64,000 nt of DNA, from assembly GCF_030052815.1 (NCBI RefSeq), contig NC_079498.1:96605378-96669377 (forward strand), read 5' to 3'. Positions 1-11,220 of this stretch are shown here, piece after piece. Every line of letters begins with the position of its first letter. The first letter of the stretch is position 1. A program made the position numbers and the translations under genes. Source of the stretch: Hevea brasiliensis (Eukaryota > Streptophyta > Magnoliopsida > Malpighiales > Euphorbiaceae). A model generated the notes under the pieces. It saw only the letters and a program-made list of their open reading frames with translations, was not told the origin of the DNA and did no database searches.

Positions 1-673
1 TCAAGAGCTTTAAAGTTTTTGAGCTACCATTGGCAAATTAACTCATCTCTTCTTTATAGTTTAATTTGTATTGAGTAAGAGTGAGTGTTAAAACATTAAG
101 TTGCATTTAAGAAAGGTTGTACAAGCACCTATTGAAGCTTGAGAGAGAGTAAGTGCTTGTGATAGCACTTGTAAAAGGTTCAAGCTGCCTTGGTAAAAGC
201 TTGGTGTTGAAAAAGTGTAAAGGGCTTTTGGTCTCTTGCCTTTAAAAGAGCAAATAGTAGAGAGAAAACTCAAAGAGGATTCTTTAAGAGAGTGGATGTA
301 GGCTAGTTAAGCTGAACCACTATAAAAATTATTGTGTTTGATCTCTCTAACCTTAACCTTTTTACTTTTGTGCAATTTAATTTTAATACATGACCTTGAA
401 TGTTGATTGAACATATTAAGTTGATATATTTGAGGATTTATGAGTATAATGAGAAATTAGTTGAAAATCTTGTGATGCATATTTTGATAGCTATAAATGT
501 TGATTAAAGCTTGACTTGCAACTTAGGACACTTTATTAAAATACATATCACTGTCATTATATATTAAGAAGCACCTAGTTGAACAAAGCCATAATTTTTC
601 ATTAGGCTACAAGTAAGGGCCAAAAAATTATTAAAGTTTAATTCACCCCCTCTTGGACTATTTTGGGACAACA
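1..673 (+). mobile_element. 3' part of a Ty1/copia-type LTR (remnant)
   Basis: The stretch has the layout of the end of a SIRE/Angela-like copia LTR: a purine-rich leader, a block around 290-350 reading 'gtggatgtaggctagttaag' then 'ctgaaccactataaaaatta', and a late block near 640-656 reading 'aattcaccccctcttgg', ending in ...ACAACA at about 673. I recognise this order from plant copia LTRs in general. No primer-binding site or gag follows, and AT-rich filler (about 674-950) begins at once, so only an LTR fragment remains. The 61-codon minus-strand open frame inside it is not a gene. The left end is cut by the window edge. Confidence 0.5.
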
Positions 674-955
674 GTTGACGAGGAAGTTGATTCTCAACTT
701 GCGATTTTTGCCATGTCTTGAGTTTTTTATTTTGTTTGATATCTAGTTTTAGAATCTGAAATTATTTTTTTAAATAAAAATATTATTTTAAAAATTATTA
801 AAAAAATAATTTTAAAAAAATTATTTTATTATTTTAATATTTTTATAATTAAAATTAATTAAAATTAATTTTTAATTATTTTTTAACATTGATATATTTA
901 AAAAAATAATTTTTCCAACGTAACGGGTAATACCAAACAGTTTTCCTTGCTTTGG

Positions 956-1081
956 GTTGATAGGCTTGTCAATAGAGTTGCCCATGCTCTTGCGAGCGAT
1001 TGGTTGTCTCATGATAGTTACTGTTTATGGGTGGAGCCTCCTAGTTCCTGTTTCTGTATTATTCAGGAAGAGTTGCTTTGA
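956..1081 (+). pseudogene. C-terminal RNase H relic of a plant LINE/RVT_3-type protein
   Basis: A 41-codon open stretch ends at TGA 1079-1081 and carries NRVAHALAS (codons 6-14), the last conserved helix of the RNase H domain in plant non-LTR retrotransposons and their domesticated RVT_3 relatives. After it come a W-x-E-P-P segment and a short tail ending in an acidic-leucine motif, typical of the very end of these proteins. Upstream is AT-rich sequence without a matching reading frame, so the rest of the element is gone. It lies about 300 bp before the S-acyltransferase start codon and is not part of that gene. Confidence 0.6.
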
Positions 1082-1089
1082 TTAATAAT

Positions 1090-1384
1090 ATTTTTCTCTA
1101 AATAAATTTCCCTGCTTTACTCCTTCCAATCACAACTAATCACAACTCGCGACCTCGCCTTTTTCTGCATTCCTCTAAACTATTCTCTCTGTCTCTCTGT
1201 CTAACCCAAAAAACAAAAGAAGCCCCATAAACCCAGAAACCCCACTGCCCCATTCCTAGCTCGCCGGAATCTCATGAAGCGCTAAAAGTTAACTCCGAGA
1301 GCCCTTCAAGCTCTCTAATTTTTTCCTCTTTTTCCGTAAGGTGATAGAAAGGCAGGGAGAGATTGTTCTTATATATATCGACAA
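1090..1384 (+). promoter_or_regulatory. 5' leader and proximal promoter of the S-acyltransferase gene
   Basis: The stretch just before the ATG is rich in CT (CTCTCTGTCTCTCTG near 1184-1200) and CA, typical of plant 5' leaders. No clean TATA box at a convincing distance is seen. The first ATG of a long family-like frame is at 1385. The transcript start cannot be placed from sequence alone. Confidence 0.35.
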
Positions 1385-4300
1385 ATGTACGTGGTGCCGC
1401 CATCTCATCGATCCGATCTGGGATCAGCTGGCGGCGGGTCTGGTGATTTACGGGTCTATCAAACTTGGAAAGGCAGTAATGTAAGTTGTTTGTTTATTTT
1501 CCGACTTGCTTTTAATGGGAATCTGCCTGGCGGCTTTCCTTTTATGTGAACGTATAAGCTAACTAGTAATAAATTATAGATGGATTCGCATTGCCAGTAT
1601 GAACTCCTTTGATAAGTGATGAATGTCAGGTTCTTAATTGAATTGAATTCTATTGATGGTATGTCCTCATAAATTTGAAGTTGAATTACTGGTTATCATC
1701 TAAAGCTTCGTTCTTGTTTCTATTATTAAGAACTTTTGCTTTTGAATGTGGTGCTGTTAAAGATACCCTGAAATGGTTTTAGGATTTTTTTTTTTTCAAA
1801 AATCAGTATAAGCTGCTAGTACCAAGTAATATTCAGTTTGGAGGAGCAGTTCACACTTTTTTGGATAAAACTAGCAAGCAGTTAGATAGGATTGATGGAA
1901 ACAGCTAAGAACATGTTATCTTCAATCTGCTTTGCTTTTGAAGTTGGGAGCTCGGATTTCAAGATTGATTGAGAAGTGATTTGGTGATTATCCTTTCGTA
2001 AATTAGGAATTTTGCTGCCATGAGAGCATCCAGTGGAAGTGAAGTCATTTCTTTGGGATTTGAAATTGGGATGAGATTGACAATATATGATATTGCTTTG
2101 CAAAGTGCAATGAATGCTATTTTTAGTATTCTTGTGGTTGTTCTCCAACCATAAATAATGATAGCTCTTTGCTCTTGTTATCTGTTGACTTGGTGGAAAT
2201 TTGATACATTTTTTTTTTTTTCGTTTATGATTTTTTTCTTGAAGAAAGGGGGGGAGGGGGGTTGGGGGGGAAGGGAAGGAAATTCCTTTGACTGGTTAAT
2301 GAGGTTTTAGTTGTTGACCGAGAATTGATTGAATTGCTGAGGTTTACATGATGCGAGAAATTCTTATTAGCTTGACTGTGTTTTGCTTTTCATAATAATT
2401 ACGGCATAGTTATTAAAGGCGCGCCTCAGGCTCAAGGCTCACCAGGCTCGAACCCTAGCGCCTTATGCGCCTAGGTGTGCACCTTTGTTCTAGGCACAAG
2501 GTTCTAGAGAGGCATGCTTTCTTTATTTCTATCTTTAGCGAGCACTTTCATTAGCAAAAAGGACAACCACTTAAATTCAAACCAGCAAACCCAATTCAAG
2601 ATATATGCCAAAGGAAAAAAAAGAAAAGTATCACATTTATTTGATTTTTATGAACTTTTTAAATTTTTTACTTTTGCGCTTCACCTCGCTTAGGCGAGCA
2701 CCTGAGCCTTGCGCCTTGCGCCTAGGTTTCAGGACTCCTTGGCGCCTTAGTGCGCCTTGAGCCTTTAATAACTATGAATTACGGTAGTATAGTTGTTGAC
2801 TGATATTACTTTGTATGGCTGGTGCCACATGGCAAACCAACAATATTTTTCATCTCTCTCAAATTGTATAATTCAGCAACTAAGGTGTTTAGTGGAGATT
2901 TGAGTTTAAACTTGTTGTATAGGCTCCAAGGTGTCATAACTTACATTGTATAATTCAGCAACTAAGGGGTGAAGTTGAGATTTCAGTTGAAACTTGTTGT
3001 AGAGGCTCCAAGGCATGTCATAACTTAGGGTGAATCGAAAGATAAGTATATTTTTTTTTGGCAATGTTTTTTTCCAATTAACTTAATGGCTTTATATGTT
3101 CTTCTGCAGATATTTTTTCTTCAAGGAAGATTTATATTTGGACCAGATGTAAGATCACTTGCACTGACTATATTCCTGATTGTTGCTCCAGTTGCAGTTT
3201 TCTGCGTCTTTGTTGCTAGAAAACTGTCGGATGATTTTTCTGATCACTTGGAAATATCAATAATGGTTGTTGCTGTTGTATTCACTGTATATGTGAGCTT
3301 CCTTTCTCTCTCAAGTTCACACCATAATTATGATTCTTTTAGATCTTTAAATCATCATGTGATTTTTCTTATGCATAAAGTTTGTAGCTTTGAGGAATGT
3401 GTGATATTCCCCCACATTATCTGTTTGTATTTTACCTACCTAGTAATGATTGTGAGGACTAATGACTCTTATTAGCAGATTGTGGCATGTGATCGACAAT
3501 TTTAATCAGGTCTGTGAGCATGTAAAACTATGAGGAAGCCAGGATTTTCTAATAAGACTCAAAGTAGAGTGTTTCCTTGAAATCTTTTGATTTTTGTGGA
3601 AAATTTGCTTCATAGTTGCATTTTCTCATACTGTATGCGCAACAGGATTGTATCGCTATTGCTAGAGCATGCACTGTTTTTGAACAAGATGTTACTTACG
3701 TGGATTTTTTTTATCAAATGACAACTGTCCAGATCTTCCCTGATATTGGGATGGAATCCTTATTAGACCCGAACAGGGCAGTTGATACATTTGTGCATCA
3801 CTGCAGATTGTAGCTAAAGCTGACTGACTGAGCACCAATCACATCTTGAGTCAGTCCAACACATCAAGCCCAAGAGAGATTGGGAAGAAAAAGGTTCTTA
3901 GAGGTTAGATGGGATTGGCTAGAAATTTGCATCTCTAGTTGTGTACGTTGGAGAGGAATATGGAGGTTTTGTGCAGCCTGTTGTTATGATCAGTAGGTGG
4001 CCTTAGATGATAAGTATCTTTGCCGGAGTTACCACAAGTTTTGAACTGACTTTTTTAGAAGATGAGCAATCGTTTTAGGGACAGATATTCATTACTCAAC
4101 TAAACCTTGCCAACATTCTCTTAGATGTCCTAAGCGTCAAGCCTTATTTTCTGAGGATTTAACCCAAAATCGTTTAAAATGGAGAAAGATAATCCATATA
4201 GCCGATCCTAAATTTTTGAGATGAAGTCTTAGTTGAGTTGAGTTAAGTATAGATTGAGCTGCTTCAGATTGATGTGATAACTATAAATATTGGTAATACC

Positions 4301-6803
4301 TTTTGGAAGTATTTCTTTATTTAATTGTGACATTCATATTATGGCTAAGTATCTAATCTAACCAAAAAAAAGAGAGACGGAGGGGGTGTGTGGTGGGAGA
4401 GAAATAATACTTATGTATTATGTATTTTTCTTTTAAATAGACACAGACGTGTATGTATAAAACTATTTATTGTTACATGTAAAATAGGTTTACTGCTAAA
4501 CAATTTCAAAAATATCTTTCAGTGTGTTTATTCTTATGCAGGCCAGGCCATTGGTGGAGTTTCACACAGGCTAGGGTTGCTTTGGATATGGAAATTTAAT
4601 GTTTATGGTTTGTGTGCCAAAGTAGCATGAGGATGCACACCCCCACACCCCCCCAAACCACCCCCCCACCCCCCCCCCCCCCCCTTCTTCCCGCTCCCCC
4701 TCCGCTCTCTCTTCCCCTCCTCTTCTCTTTATGGTTTATCTGATTCACCTTTCAAATGCCATCAAACCATGTATGCTGCATTTGATATGTGCATAGATGT
4801 CTAATTTTCTGACCTAAGCTGACCCATCTGTTTCGCACTAAATCCAAAATGTCCTAGAAATCTTAGGTTTAATCCAATATGCCTGAAATAATTTATTTTT
4901 AAATTGAAGGTATTTGTAAAAAAAAAAGTAAAAAAAGAAAAAAGCAAAATTACACAAAGACCTGAAGAAATTGAAATGAATTTCCAAAAGTGGCCCATTA
5001 GGTAATTCAAACTCAAACAGAGCCCAAGCAACGAAAACCCATCTGGGAAAATGCAGCACCTGAAACTTTCTAAACGCATACCTGACCTGACTTGAATGCA
5101 ACTTTTTTGTGTGTGTATTGTATAGATTGTGGCAAAATTCCTGTGCAGCATAAGATATTGCCAAAAATGCCTGTACCACTGCTGTAGGGCTGTTATTAGC
5201 TTAATTTTTTGGATGGTGATTGCTTTGAAGACACTTATCTTATCCCAGAAGTGAAAGCAAGAAATATGTTCTCAAACCTCTTTGCAGTGTCTCTTATAGG
5301 CAAGATAGTGTTGAGTTCCCATAGTAGTGAACTCCAACATGTGTGATGTCTCATGTCTCAGGTTTTAGTTCTTCTCCTGCTAACTTCTGGAAGAGATCCT
5401 GGCATAATTCCCCGCAATGCACATCCTCCTGAACCAGAAGGCTTTGATGGAACTGCAGATGTTGGTGCTGGCCAAACTCCACAGTTACGTTTGCCACGCA
5501 TTAAGGAGGTAGAGGTCAATGGAGCAACTGTGAAGATTAAGTACTGTGATACTTGCATGCTTTACAGGCCACCTCGCTGTTCACACTGTTCAATATGCAA
5601 CAACTGTGTAGAACGATTTGACCATCACTGTCCTTGGGTTGGGCAATGTATTGGGTTGGTAAGTGATCCTTTGTTTAGAATCATGTTTACCATAGCCAAG
5701 CTCAATGTTTAGTGAGAAAAAGAAATATTACTGTCTCTGGGTGTGATGATAATTAATTGGACACAAGCTTGATTGATTTCATCTCAAACTCAGATATGAC
5801 CCACAATTTTTTTCCAATAGGTTTTTTTAAAACTTGTTTTACCAAGCATTAATAATTGCTGCAGTTAATCTGATGGCCTTTTTGAATTCGTTTATTGTTA
5901 ATTTGTGGATAATGTGTCTGAAGGAAAAATTTTGATGCAGAGAAATTATCGATTCTTCTTCATGTTTGTCTTCTCAGCAACCCTTCTTTGTATATATGTT
6001 TTTGCATTCTGCTGGGTCTACATTAGGAGGATCATGGTATCAGAGCACACATCAATTTGGAAAGCAATGATCAAAACTCCTGCCTCCATTGTTCTAATAG
6101 TTTACACTTTCATATCAATGTGGTTTGTTGGTGGCCTTACTGCCTTCCATTTATATCTCATTAGTACTAATCAGGTAAGAAACTCATCTTCTTTATTTAG
6201 AAAAATCCATTCACATGTGTCTTAATTCAAGTATTTGTTCTATTCTAAGATGTTAATATAAGTTTATGATTATGTTGCCTTGCTTTTCAGACTACTTACG
6301 AGAATTTTAGATACCGATATGATTGGAGAGCAAATCCTTATAATAAAGGCGTGGTAGAGAACTTTAGAGAAATCTTTTGCTCCAGTATTCCTCTGTCCAA
6401 GAATGATTTCAGGGTAAAGGTACCAAGGGAACCTGCATTACCAACTCGACCAATTGGTGGAGGTTTCATGAGTCCTAATATGGGGAAAGCTGTGGATGAC
6501 ATAGAAATGGGAAGGAAAACGGTTTGGGGAGATATGGGTGCTATGGCTGATCATGGTGAAGGGCAATTCACAAACAATGATCGCATGAACATAAAGGATG
6601 GTGAATTAAGTGAAGTATCCCCAGATGTAATGACTGCAGTGAAGGAAGGGAACCGTGGTGGAATACATCCAAGAAGATCTAGCTGGGGAAGAGAAAGCAG
6701 AAGCTGGGACATGTCACCTGAAGTTCTTGCTTTGGCAGCCAGAGTAGGCGAACCAAACCGTGTGGGTGTGAGTAGCAGTGGTAGCTTGACAACTGAGAAC
6801 TGA
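1385..6803 (+). CDS. DHHC protein S-acyltransferase, PAT05/06/07-like (five exons)
   Basis: Coding exons by splice sites and family alignment: 1385-1480, 3110-3292, 5362-5658, 5941-6174 and 6291-6803, giving 440 codons, close to the usual length of the plant group. All four introns are GT/AG and phase 0. The product transfers palmitate from acyl-CoA to cysteines of membrane proteins at an endomembrane or the plasma membrane. Hydrophobic segments lie at about residues 48-68, 80-102, 198-219 and 241-262. The cysteine-rich domain (about 154-192) has the DHHC catalytic motif at 180-183, and the TTxE motif (TTYE) is at 271-274. The start MYVVPP and the ..YQTWKGSN end of exon 1 are typical of the PAT05/06/07 group. 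The C-terminal tail holds [10 protein letters not shown] and WDMSPEV blocks, also group-specific. No break is seen. Intron 1 carries a hAT-type MITE. The neighbour downstream is a DRB gene, as in Arabidopsis. Confidence 0.95.
2405..2776. mobile_element. hAT-type MITE in intron 1 with 8-bp target duplication
   Basis: The element is bounded by a perfect 16-bp terminal inverted repeat, CATAGTTATTAAAGGC at 2405 and its complement ending at 2776. It is flanked on both sides by the identical 8-bp direct repeat AATTACGG (2397-2404 and 2777-2784). An 8-bp duplication is the hallmark of hAT transposons. The two ends are rich in GCGCC/GGCGC words and partly palindromic, while the middle is AT-rich and has no open frame, so it is non-autonomous. 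The intact duplication suggests limited decay since insertion. Confidence 0.85.
2864..3027. repeat. Two-copy 82-bp tandem duplication in intron 1
   Basis: The unit beginning TTGTATAATTCAGCAACTAA occurs at 2864 and again at 2946, each ending in GTCATAACTTA. The copies differ by point changes and small indels. It lies just upstream of exon 2 (acceptor at 3109) and does not disturb the splice site. No function is evident. Confidence 0.8.
3293..5361 (+). other. Intron 2 of the S-acyltransferase gene (2.07 kb)
   Basis: This intron lies between donor GTGAGC and acceptor ..CTCAG. It contains only short chance open frames and a strongly C-rich tract (about 4637-4720). I see no terminal inverted repeats or coding exon in it. 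Its length against the 120-280 bp introns 3 and 4 suggests old inserts that are no longer recognisable. Confidence 0.75.
4637..4720. repeat. Poly-C / CCCCACC low-complexity tract
   Basis: Runs of up to about 20 C residues are interrupted by single A's, followed by a CT-rich tail. On the complementary strand this is a G-rich tract able in principle to form a quadruplex. It sits inside intron 2. Length in the assembly may be unreliable because of the homopolymer. Confidence 0.8.
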
Positions 6804-7760
6804 GTTTCGTAGCCAGAAGCTTGTCTTACAACCAACCCAGGGGATGGGAGAAGATTTGATCTGTTGAGTACTAGGTGGGACCATTTGAGTTCATGCTTAA
6901 TCATTCAGCGTTCCAAACTATGTTATGTTCAGTATCGGGTAACCTTTTTGGTAGTGTTTGGAGGCGTTGGTTTGGCCATTTTTCTTTTAGGGGGTTGTGA
7001 TGGAATGGGGGACTGCTGTATGAGTGAGATTGCTTCTCCTTTTTTCATTTTCTTTTTTTTTTTTTTGGTTTGTATGTGGAATTAATTAGCATCTAATTTT
7101 ATTTTATTCCACTTGTGTAATCAGTCACTATTGTTTTGGCTCTTTCTGTGTGACCCTCTCTCAAGTAGGGGGACGGAAAATTTGACTGCAACGTTGGACG
7201 CCGGATGGTGCCACCCTTCTGACTGCGAATTAAGTTGCCTTTGGGTTGGTGGATCCAGGGGATTAGTGAGTGGGTCATATAGACCTAAACCTGGCCATGC
7301 CATCATTATTTGCACAGCAACTCTCTTTGTGGCAGCTTCTCTTACTTTTGTTCTTTTTATTAGTTTGCCCTTTTAAGTATGTTTTTGATTCTCAGTTTTC
7401 CTACCATTGTGCCAATATGGTAAATCCTTTTTGCCGAAGCATTTCAAAGCCTTTTCAGGAGTGTTCTACATGGTGTTCAAGAGATGGATTTAGTGAAACT
7501 ATCTAACCCCGGTGGAACTTTCCCAAGTCTTTGACTGAATTGCTATTGGGTGTAGTCTTCAGAGTCGTCTGTCCTTCCTGGTGCTGGTGGATGCGAGTGG
7601 TCCAAATGGAAGGCTTGTTTTACAGGCTTTTAGTTTTAGGTTCATGCGCTGAATGTACTTGGCTTTGTCCTTTGTTGAGGTTTGCGCTGTGATGTATTCT
7701 AGAGTTCTTGCGTATCGTGGAACTTCAACAATACAAATTGTCTGAACATGATTCTTGCTA
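6804..7760 (+). other. 3' untranslated region and end of the S-acyltransferase gene
   Basis: Sequence after the TGA stop is of mixed composition and T-rich, unlike the strongly AT-rich DNA beginning near 7800, so the transcript probably ends between about 7100 and 7760. Several short open frames occur but none has a family signature. No single polyadenylation signal can be chosen with confidence. Confidence 0.45.
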
Positions 7761-8679
7761 TTGCCTTTTTATTTTCCTATTTCCTCTAATCTCTTCTAAA
7801 GATTTTAAAGTTTTCGTGGTTTAAAAAATTATACAATTTTTTATTATTTAGAAGAAAAAAAAAAGGCAAAGTAAGATTTAATATACTCATTATAGCATAA
7901 AATCATAGTTTTAAAACCTTGTAATTCTTCTAATTACCCAGGTGTTTAAATCTGATATGGTTTAAAGGGTTAAGATTTTAAGGTTTAAATGAGTATATTA
8001 TTAAATAAACATTAATTATATATTATAAAATTAATAAACTCTTAAAAATAATAATAATGCATTGTTATAAACATTTAATTTTATATATTTTATTAATAAT
8101 TGCTAAAATGGAGTTAGTTATGTTTTAAAATATATTTTGAAAAATAACTTAAAATTTAAGATTTAAATAATAATAGTTTATAATTATTTGTATCAATAAA
8201 AAATAAATTTTGACATATAAAAAATTTATAATACAATAAATAAAGAAAATTTATAAAATATAAAAATAATTTAATATAATTTTAATTTATAAACAATATA
8301 AATGCAGAAGAATGCAGCGGTGCAATTGGTGACAACATGTTAAAGGCTTTAACAGGCATGTGTTTGAACCTACTGAAGTAGCTTTCAATTTTCTTTTTAA
8401 AGAAGGCTGATTTGTTTGTTTCAATCGGTCGGGTTCACTGGTTACCCGGCCAAGTCAAATAGTTTAATCCCAATAAGAGAGTTTTAAGCTTGAATTAGAT
8501 TAGATTGGTCATTGGTTCAGTTTTTAGTTGATATAATCAGTTTGATTCGATTCTAACAACACTAACAACACTGCTGATTATTTTCATAACTTTTCCTGAA
8601 CACATCGTAAGCATCCCGCAGACTCCACCACAAAGTATGAATTTTCGATATTAAATTGGAGTCCTTTTTTTCAAAATAA

Positions 8680-8721
<42 letters not shown>

Positions 8722-8848
8722 ATATATATATCGATAGAAATATTACGGTTCATATATTTGTTTAGAAGTATATATATTATTTATGTGGGACAAAAAAATT
8801 TAAAGATTTTTTCATGAATGAAATTAATAAAAAAATAGGGCTGATTTG
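7761..8848. other. AT-rich intergenic DNA with a (TA)n tract
   Basis: I see no gene. The stretch is mostly A/T with a (TA)n microsatellite at about 8684-8733, which produces the only open frame here (minus strand, isoleucine-tyrosine repeats) and is therefore spurious. Confidence 0.7.
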
Positions 8849-8858
8849 CTATTAGTTA

Positions 8859-9373
8859 TGGCTGAGTATTCAGTTCAAATTAAATCAAATTATCAAAATC
8901 GAATTAATTGAACTATCATATTTTATAAATTAAGCAGAATCAAAATGAATAAAAAATCGAATCAAGCGAGCCACTTTATTTCAGTTAGGTTTAATTTGAA
9001 CCGATCAGTTTTGAGTTTTGATGAGTTTTTTAATTTAGACTTTATTTTTAAGTTATTTGGCATGATTTTTACCTTGATTTGAACTTAATAATCATTAATA
9101 AATAAAATTAAATAATTTATATATATTAAATTACATAAAATTCATAAATTCTCTATAAAAATAAATCAATTTAAAAATTAATAAACTAATTCGATTAGGT
9201 TTGATTCAACAGATTTTTTTTCTCTAAAACTGAACCGAACTGAAATATTTGAAAATTTTTTAATGTAAAACCGAGCCGAACCGAATTAAATTATCTTCAA
9301 AACCAAACTGAATTACTGAATTCAGGTGATTCGTTTAGTTTCTTCGATTCAAACTGAATAGTGCTCACCCCTA
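8859..9373. mobile_element. MITE-like fold-back element with 9-10 bp target duplication
   Basis: The left end (GCTGAGTATTCAGTTCAAAT near 8861) and the right end (TTTGAATAGTGCTCACCCC, read on the opposite strand) form an imperfect terminal inverted repeat. The interior is full of AACCGAAC/GAATTCGGTT-like words that pair with each other. Near-identical 10-bp repeats flank it: CTATTAGTTA (8849-8858) and CTATTAGCTA (9374-9383). A 9-10 bp duplication points to a Mutator-type origin, but the class is uncertain. There is no open frame. Confidence 0.6.
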
Positions 9374-9383
9374 CTATTAGCTA

Positions 9384-9961
9384 ACCAACTGTTTGTCCAC
9401 TAGGTTTTGAAAAATAGCATATATTTTTAATATTTATTATATTAATAAAAAATAAAAATATTTTAAAATTTTAATTTTTATGAAATATATTTATCTTATA
9501 TTATAAATTTATGTAAAACAATAACCATTTTTGTGAAAAAAAATTATTTTATAAAAAATATATTAAATTAATAAAAAATTTTCATTACTTATTTTATAAA
9601 AAATATATTAAATTAATAAAAAAATTTATACTTTATAAAAATTTTAAAATAGAATATTTTTTAAAATAATATAATAAAATGTTATTTTTAATTAATAATA
9701 ATATTATATATTTTTATTATTATTAAAATTAAATAATTCAATTCATTATTAGTAATTTAATATTTTTTATTATATTAATAATAAAAAATTATATTTATAT
9801 ATATTTTTAAATAATATTATTTTCTTATTAATTTAATATACTTTATATAATCTAGATACATAAATTATAAGATAAAATATAAAAATTTCATGAAATTTAA
9901 ATTATTTTTTAAAATAAAAAAATTTTATTACATTTTAATTAGAGTAATAATAGAAACTACC

Positions 9962-10027
<66 letters not shown>

Positions 10028-10740
10028 TAAATGAATATTTTAATTAATTATATTTTAAATTAATTAAAAATTTATTATTATAATAGATAAATTTTTTTTA
10101 AATTAAATAAAATAATATAAAAATTTTAATTAAAAAATAATTTAATGATAATAATTTATTTTATTTAAAATATAATAAAAAATTAAATTATAAATAAAAA
10201 TTATAAATTATTCATATAGAGTATGAATATTATATTAATTTATTAAATAAATCTAAAATAATTTAAAAATAAATTAAGCTCAGCTAAAATAAATCGTGAG
10301 TTGTTTAATTCATTTATAGTCCTAAATAAGCAATGGAAATAGATGGGAGTGTGGAAGTTGACTAGGCAGAAATCCACTGAACTCAGCCACGTGCCAAAAG
10401 GGGACTGGATTTTCTGAGATAAGTTTGTTAAAAGCAAGGAGAGACTTCTGGTTTTTAGTCAGATTCATATGAACGCAACCACATGGGATTGCGTGGAAAA
10501 AAAAAATATAATAACTGAAAGTCAAAGGTAGGGACTAGAGAAGCAACTGTCTGGTCAACACAAAAAAAGACTGGACAAATGCTTTCTATTGCTCAACAAA
10601 CCTCAAACCTTTCATTGCTACAACCAGAAAACCCAGGGGCTGTTTTGTAATTTTATCCATGTCTCACATTAATACCTTTTAGAAAAAAGTGCAGCATTTT
10701 TTTAATTCAAGATTCAAGAACTGTTATTTTTCTGATGAGT
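9384..10740. other. Very AT-rich intergenic DNA with a (TA)n tract
   Basis: I see nothing coding. It includes an approximately 58-bp (TA)n run at 9965-10022 and TTAAAT/ATAAAA-type low-complexity sequence on both sides. From about 10270 onward base composition becomes normal, marking the approach to the DRB promoter. The short minus-strand frames at 10243-10525 have no family features. Confidence 0.7.
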
Positions 10741-10754
10741 AAATTACTAAATAC

Positions 10755-10756
<2 letters not shown>

Positions 10757-10799
<43 letters not shown>
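10757..10799. promoter_or_regulatory. (GA)n tract upstream of the DRB gene
   Basis: About 21 GA repeats lie some 200 bp before the inferred non-coding first exon. GA/CT tracts in plant promoters and leaders are known binding sites for BBR/BPC GAGA-binding proteins. A role here is inference. The tract is flanked by ordinary mixed sequence. Confidence 0.5.
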
Positions 10800-10803
<4 letters not shown>

Positions 10804-10859
10804 TGCCATTAAAATCTAGACCAATCTATAGCTTAGCTTAGAGTTCCATTGACTTCCTT

Positions 10860-11218
10860 CTTTTAATAATAATATAATTTTTTTTCACTGCACTGCACTC
10901 ATCACATTTCTTCTCCCTTTCTTCTATACATAAGTCAGATTCCTTTGTATTGAGAAAAGGAAACTCCCAAGCCAATGTAGAAGGAAGAATTCTGGTGAAG
11001 CAGGTGAGTTTCTTGATCTTTATCTTGATTTATAAACTCTTATTTTGGTTGTATCCTCTTACTTTGCATACAGGTATCCAAGTCATTTTTGTACTTTTTA
11101 GATGTTATTTTTCCCTCTATATTGTCTCTATTCTGTTTGTTGCCACCCACCTTTTTGTTTGACAGGAATACATTTGGATTTGATTGGTGAGGAATGGGTG
11201 TTTTTTTTTTAGTGGCAG
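10860..11218 (+). promoter_or_regulatory. Core promoter, non-coding exon and leader intron of the DRB gene
   Basis: A CT-rich stretch (10870-10925, with CTATACATAAG near 10923) is followed by purine-rich sequence ending ..GTGAAGCAG at 11003. A good donor GTGAGT starts at 11004. A T-run and acceptor TGGCAG end at 11218, two bases before the family start codon at 11221. This fits a leader intron of about 215 bp. Without transcript data the intron is inferred. If it were not spliced, an in-frame ATG at 11194 would add nine residues. Confidence 0.5.
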
Positions 11219-11220
11219 AT

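Noticed and set aside
2250..2280. G-rich run in intron 1 as a regulatory quadruplex
   Set aside because: Short, imperfect and of a kind common in this genome; nothing ties it to function.
4801..5179. Two overlapping minus-strand frames of 113-116 codons in intron 2 of the S-acyltransferase gene
   Set aside because: They overlap each other in different frames, contain a long Phe run from poly-A sequence and have no family signature.
6551..6904. 117-codon minus-strand frame
   Set aside because: It is the shadow of the last S-acyltransferase exon, whose plus-strand frame matches the family.
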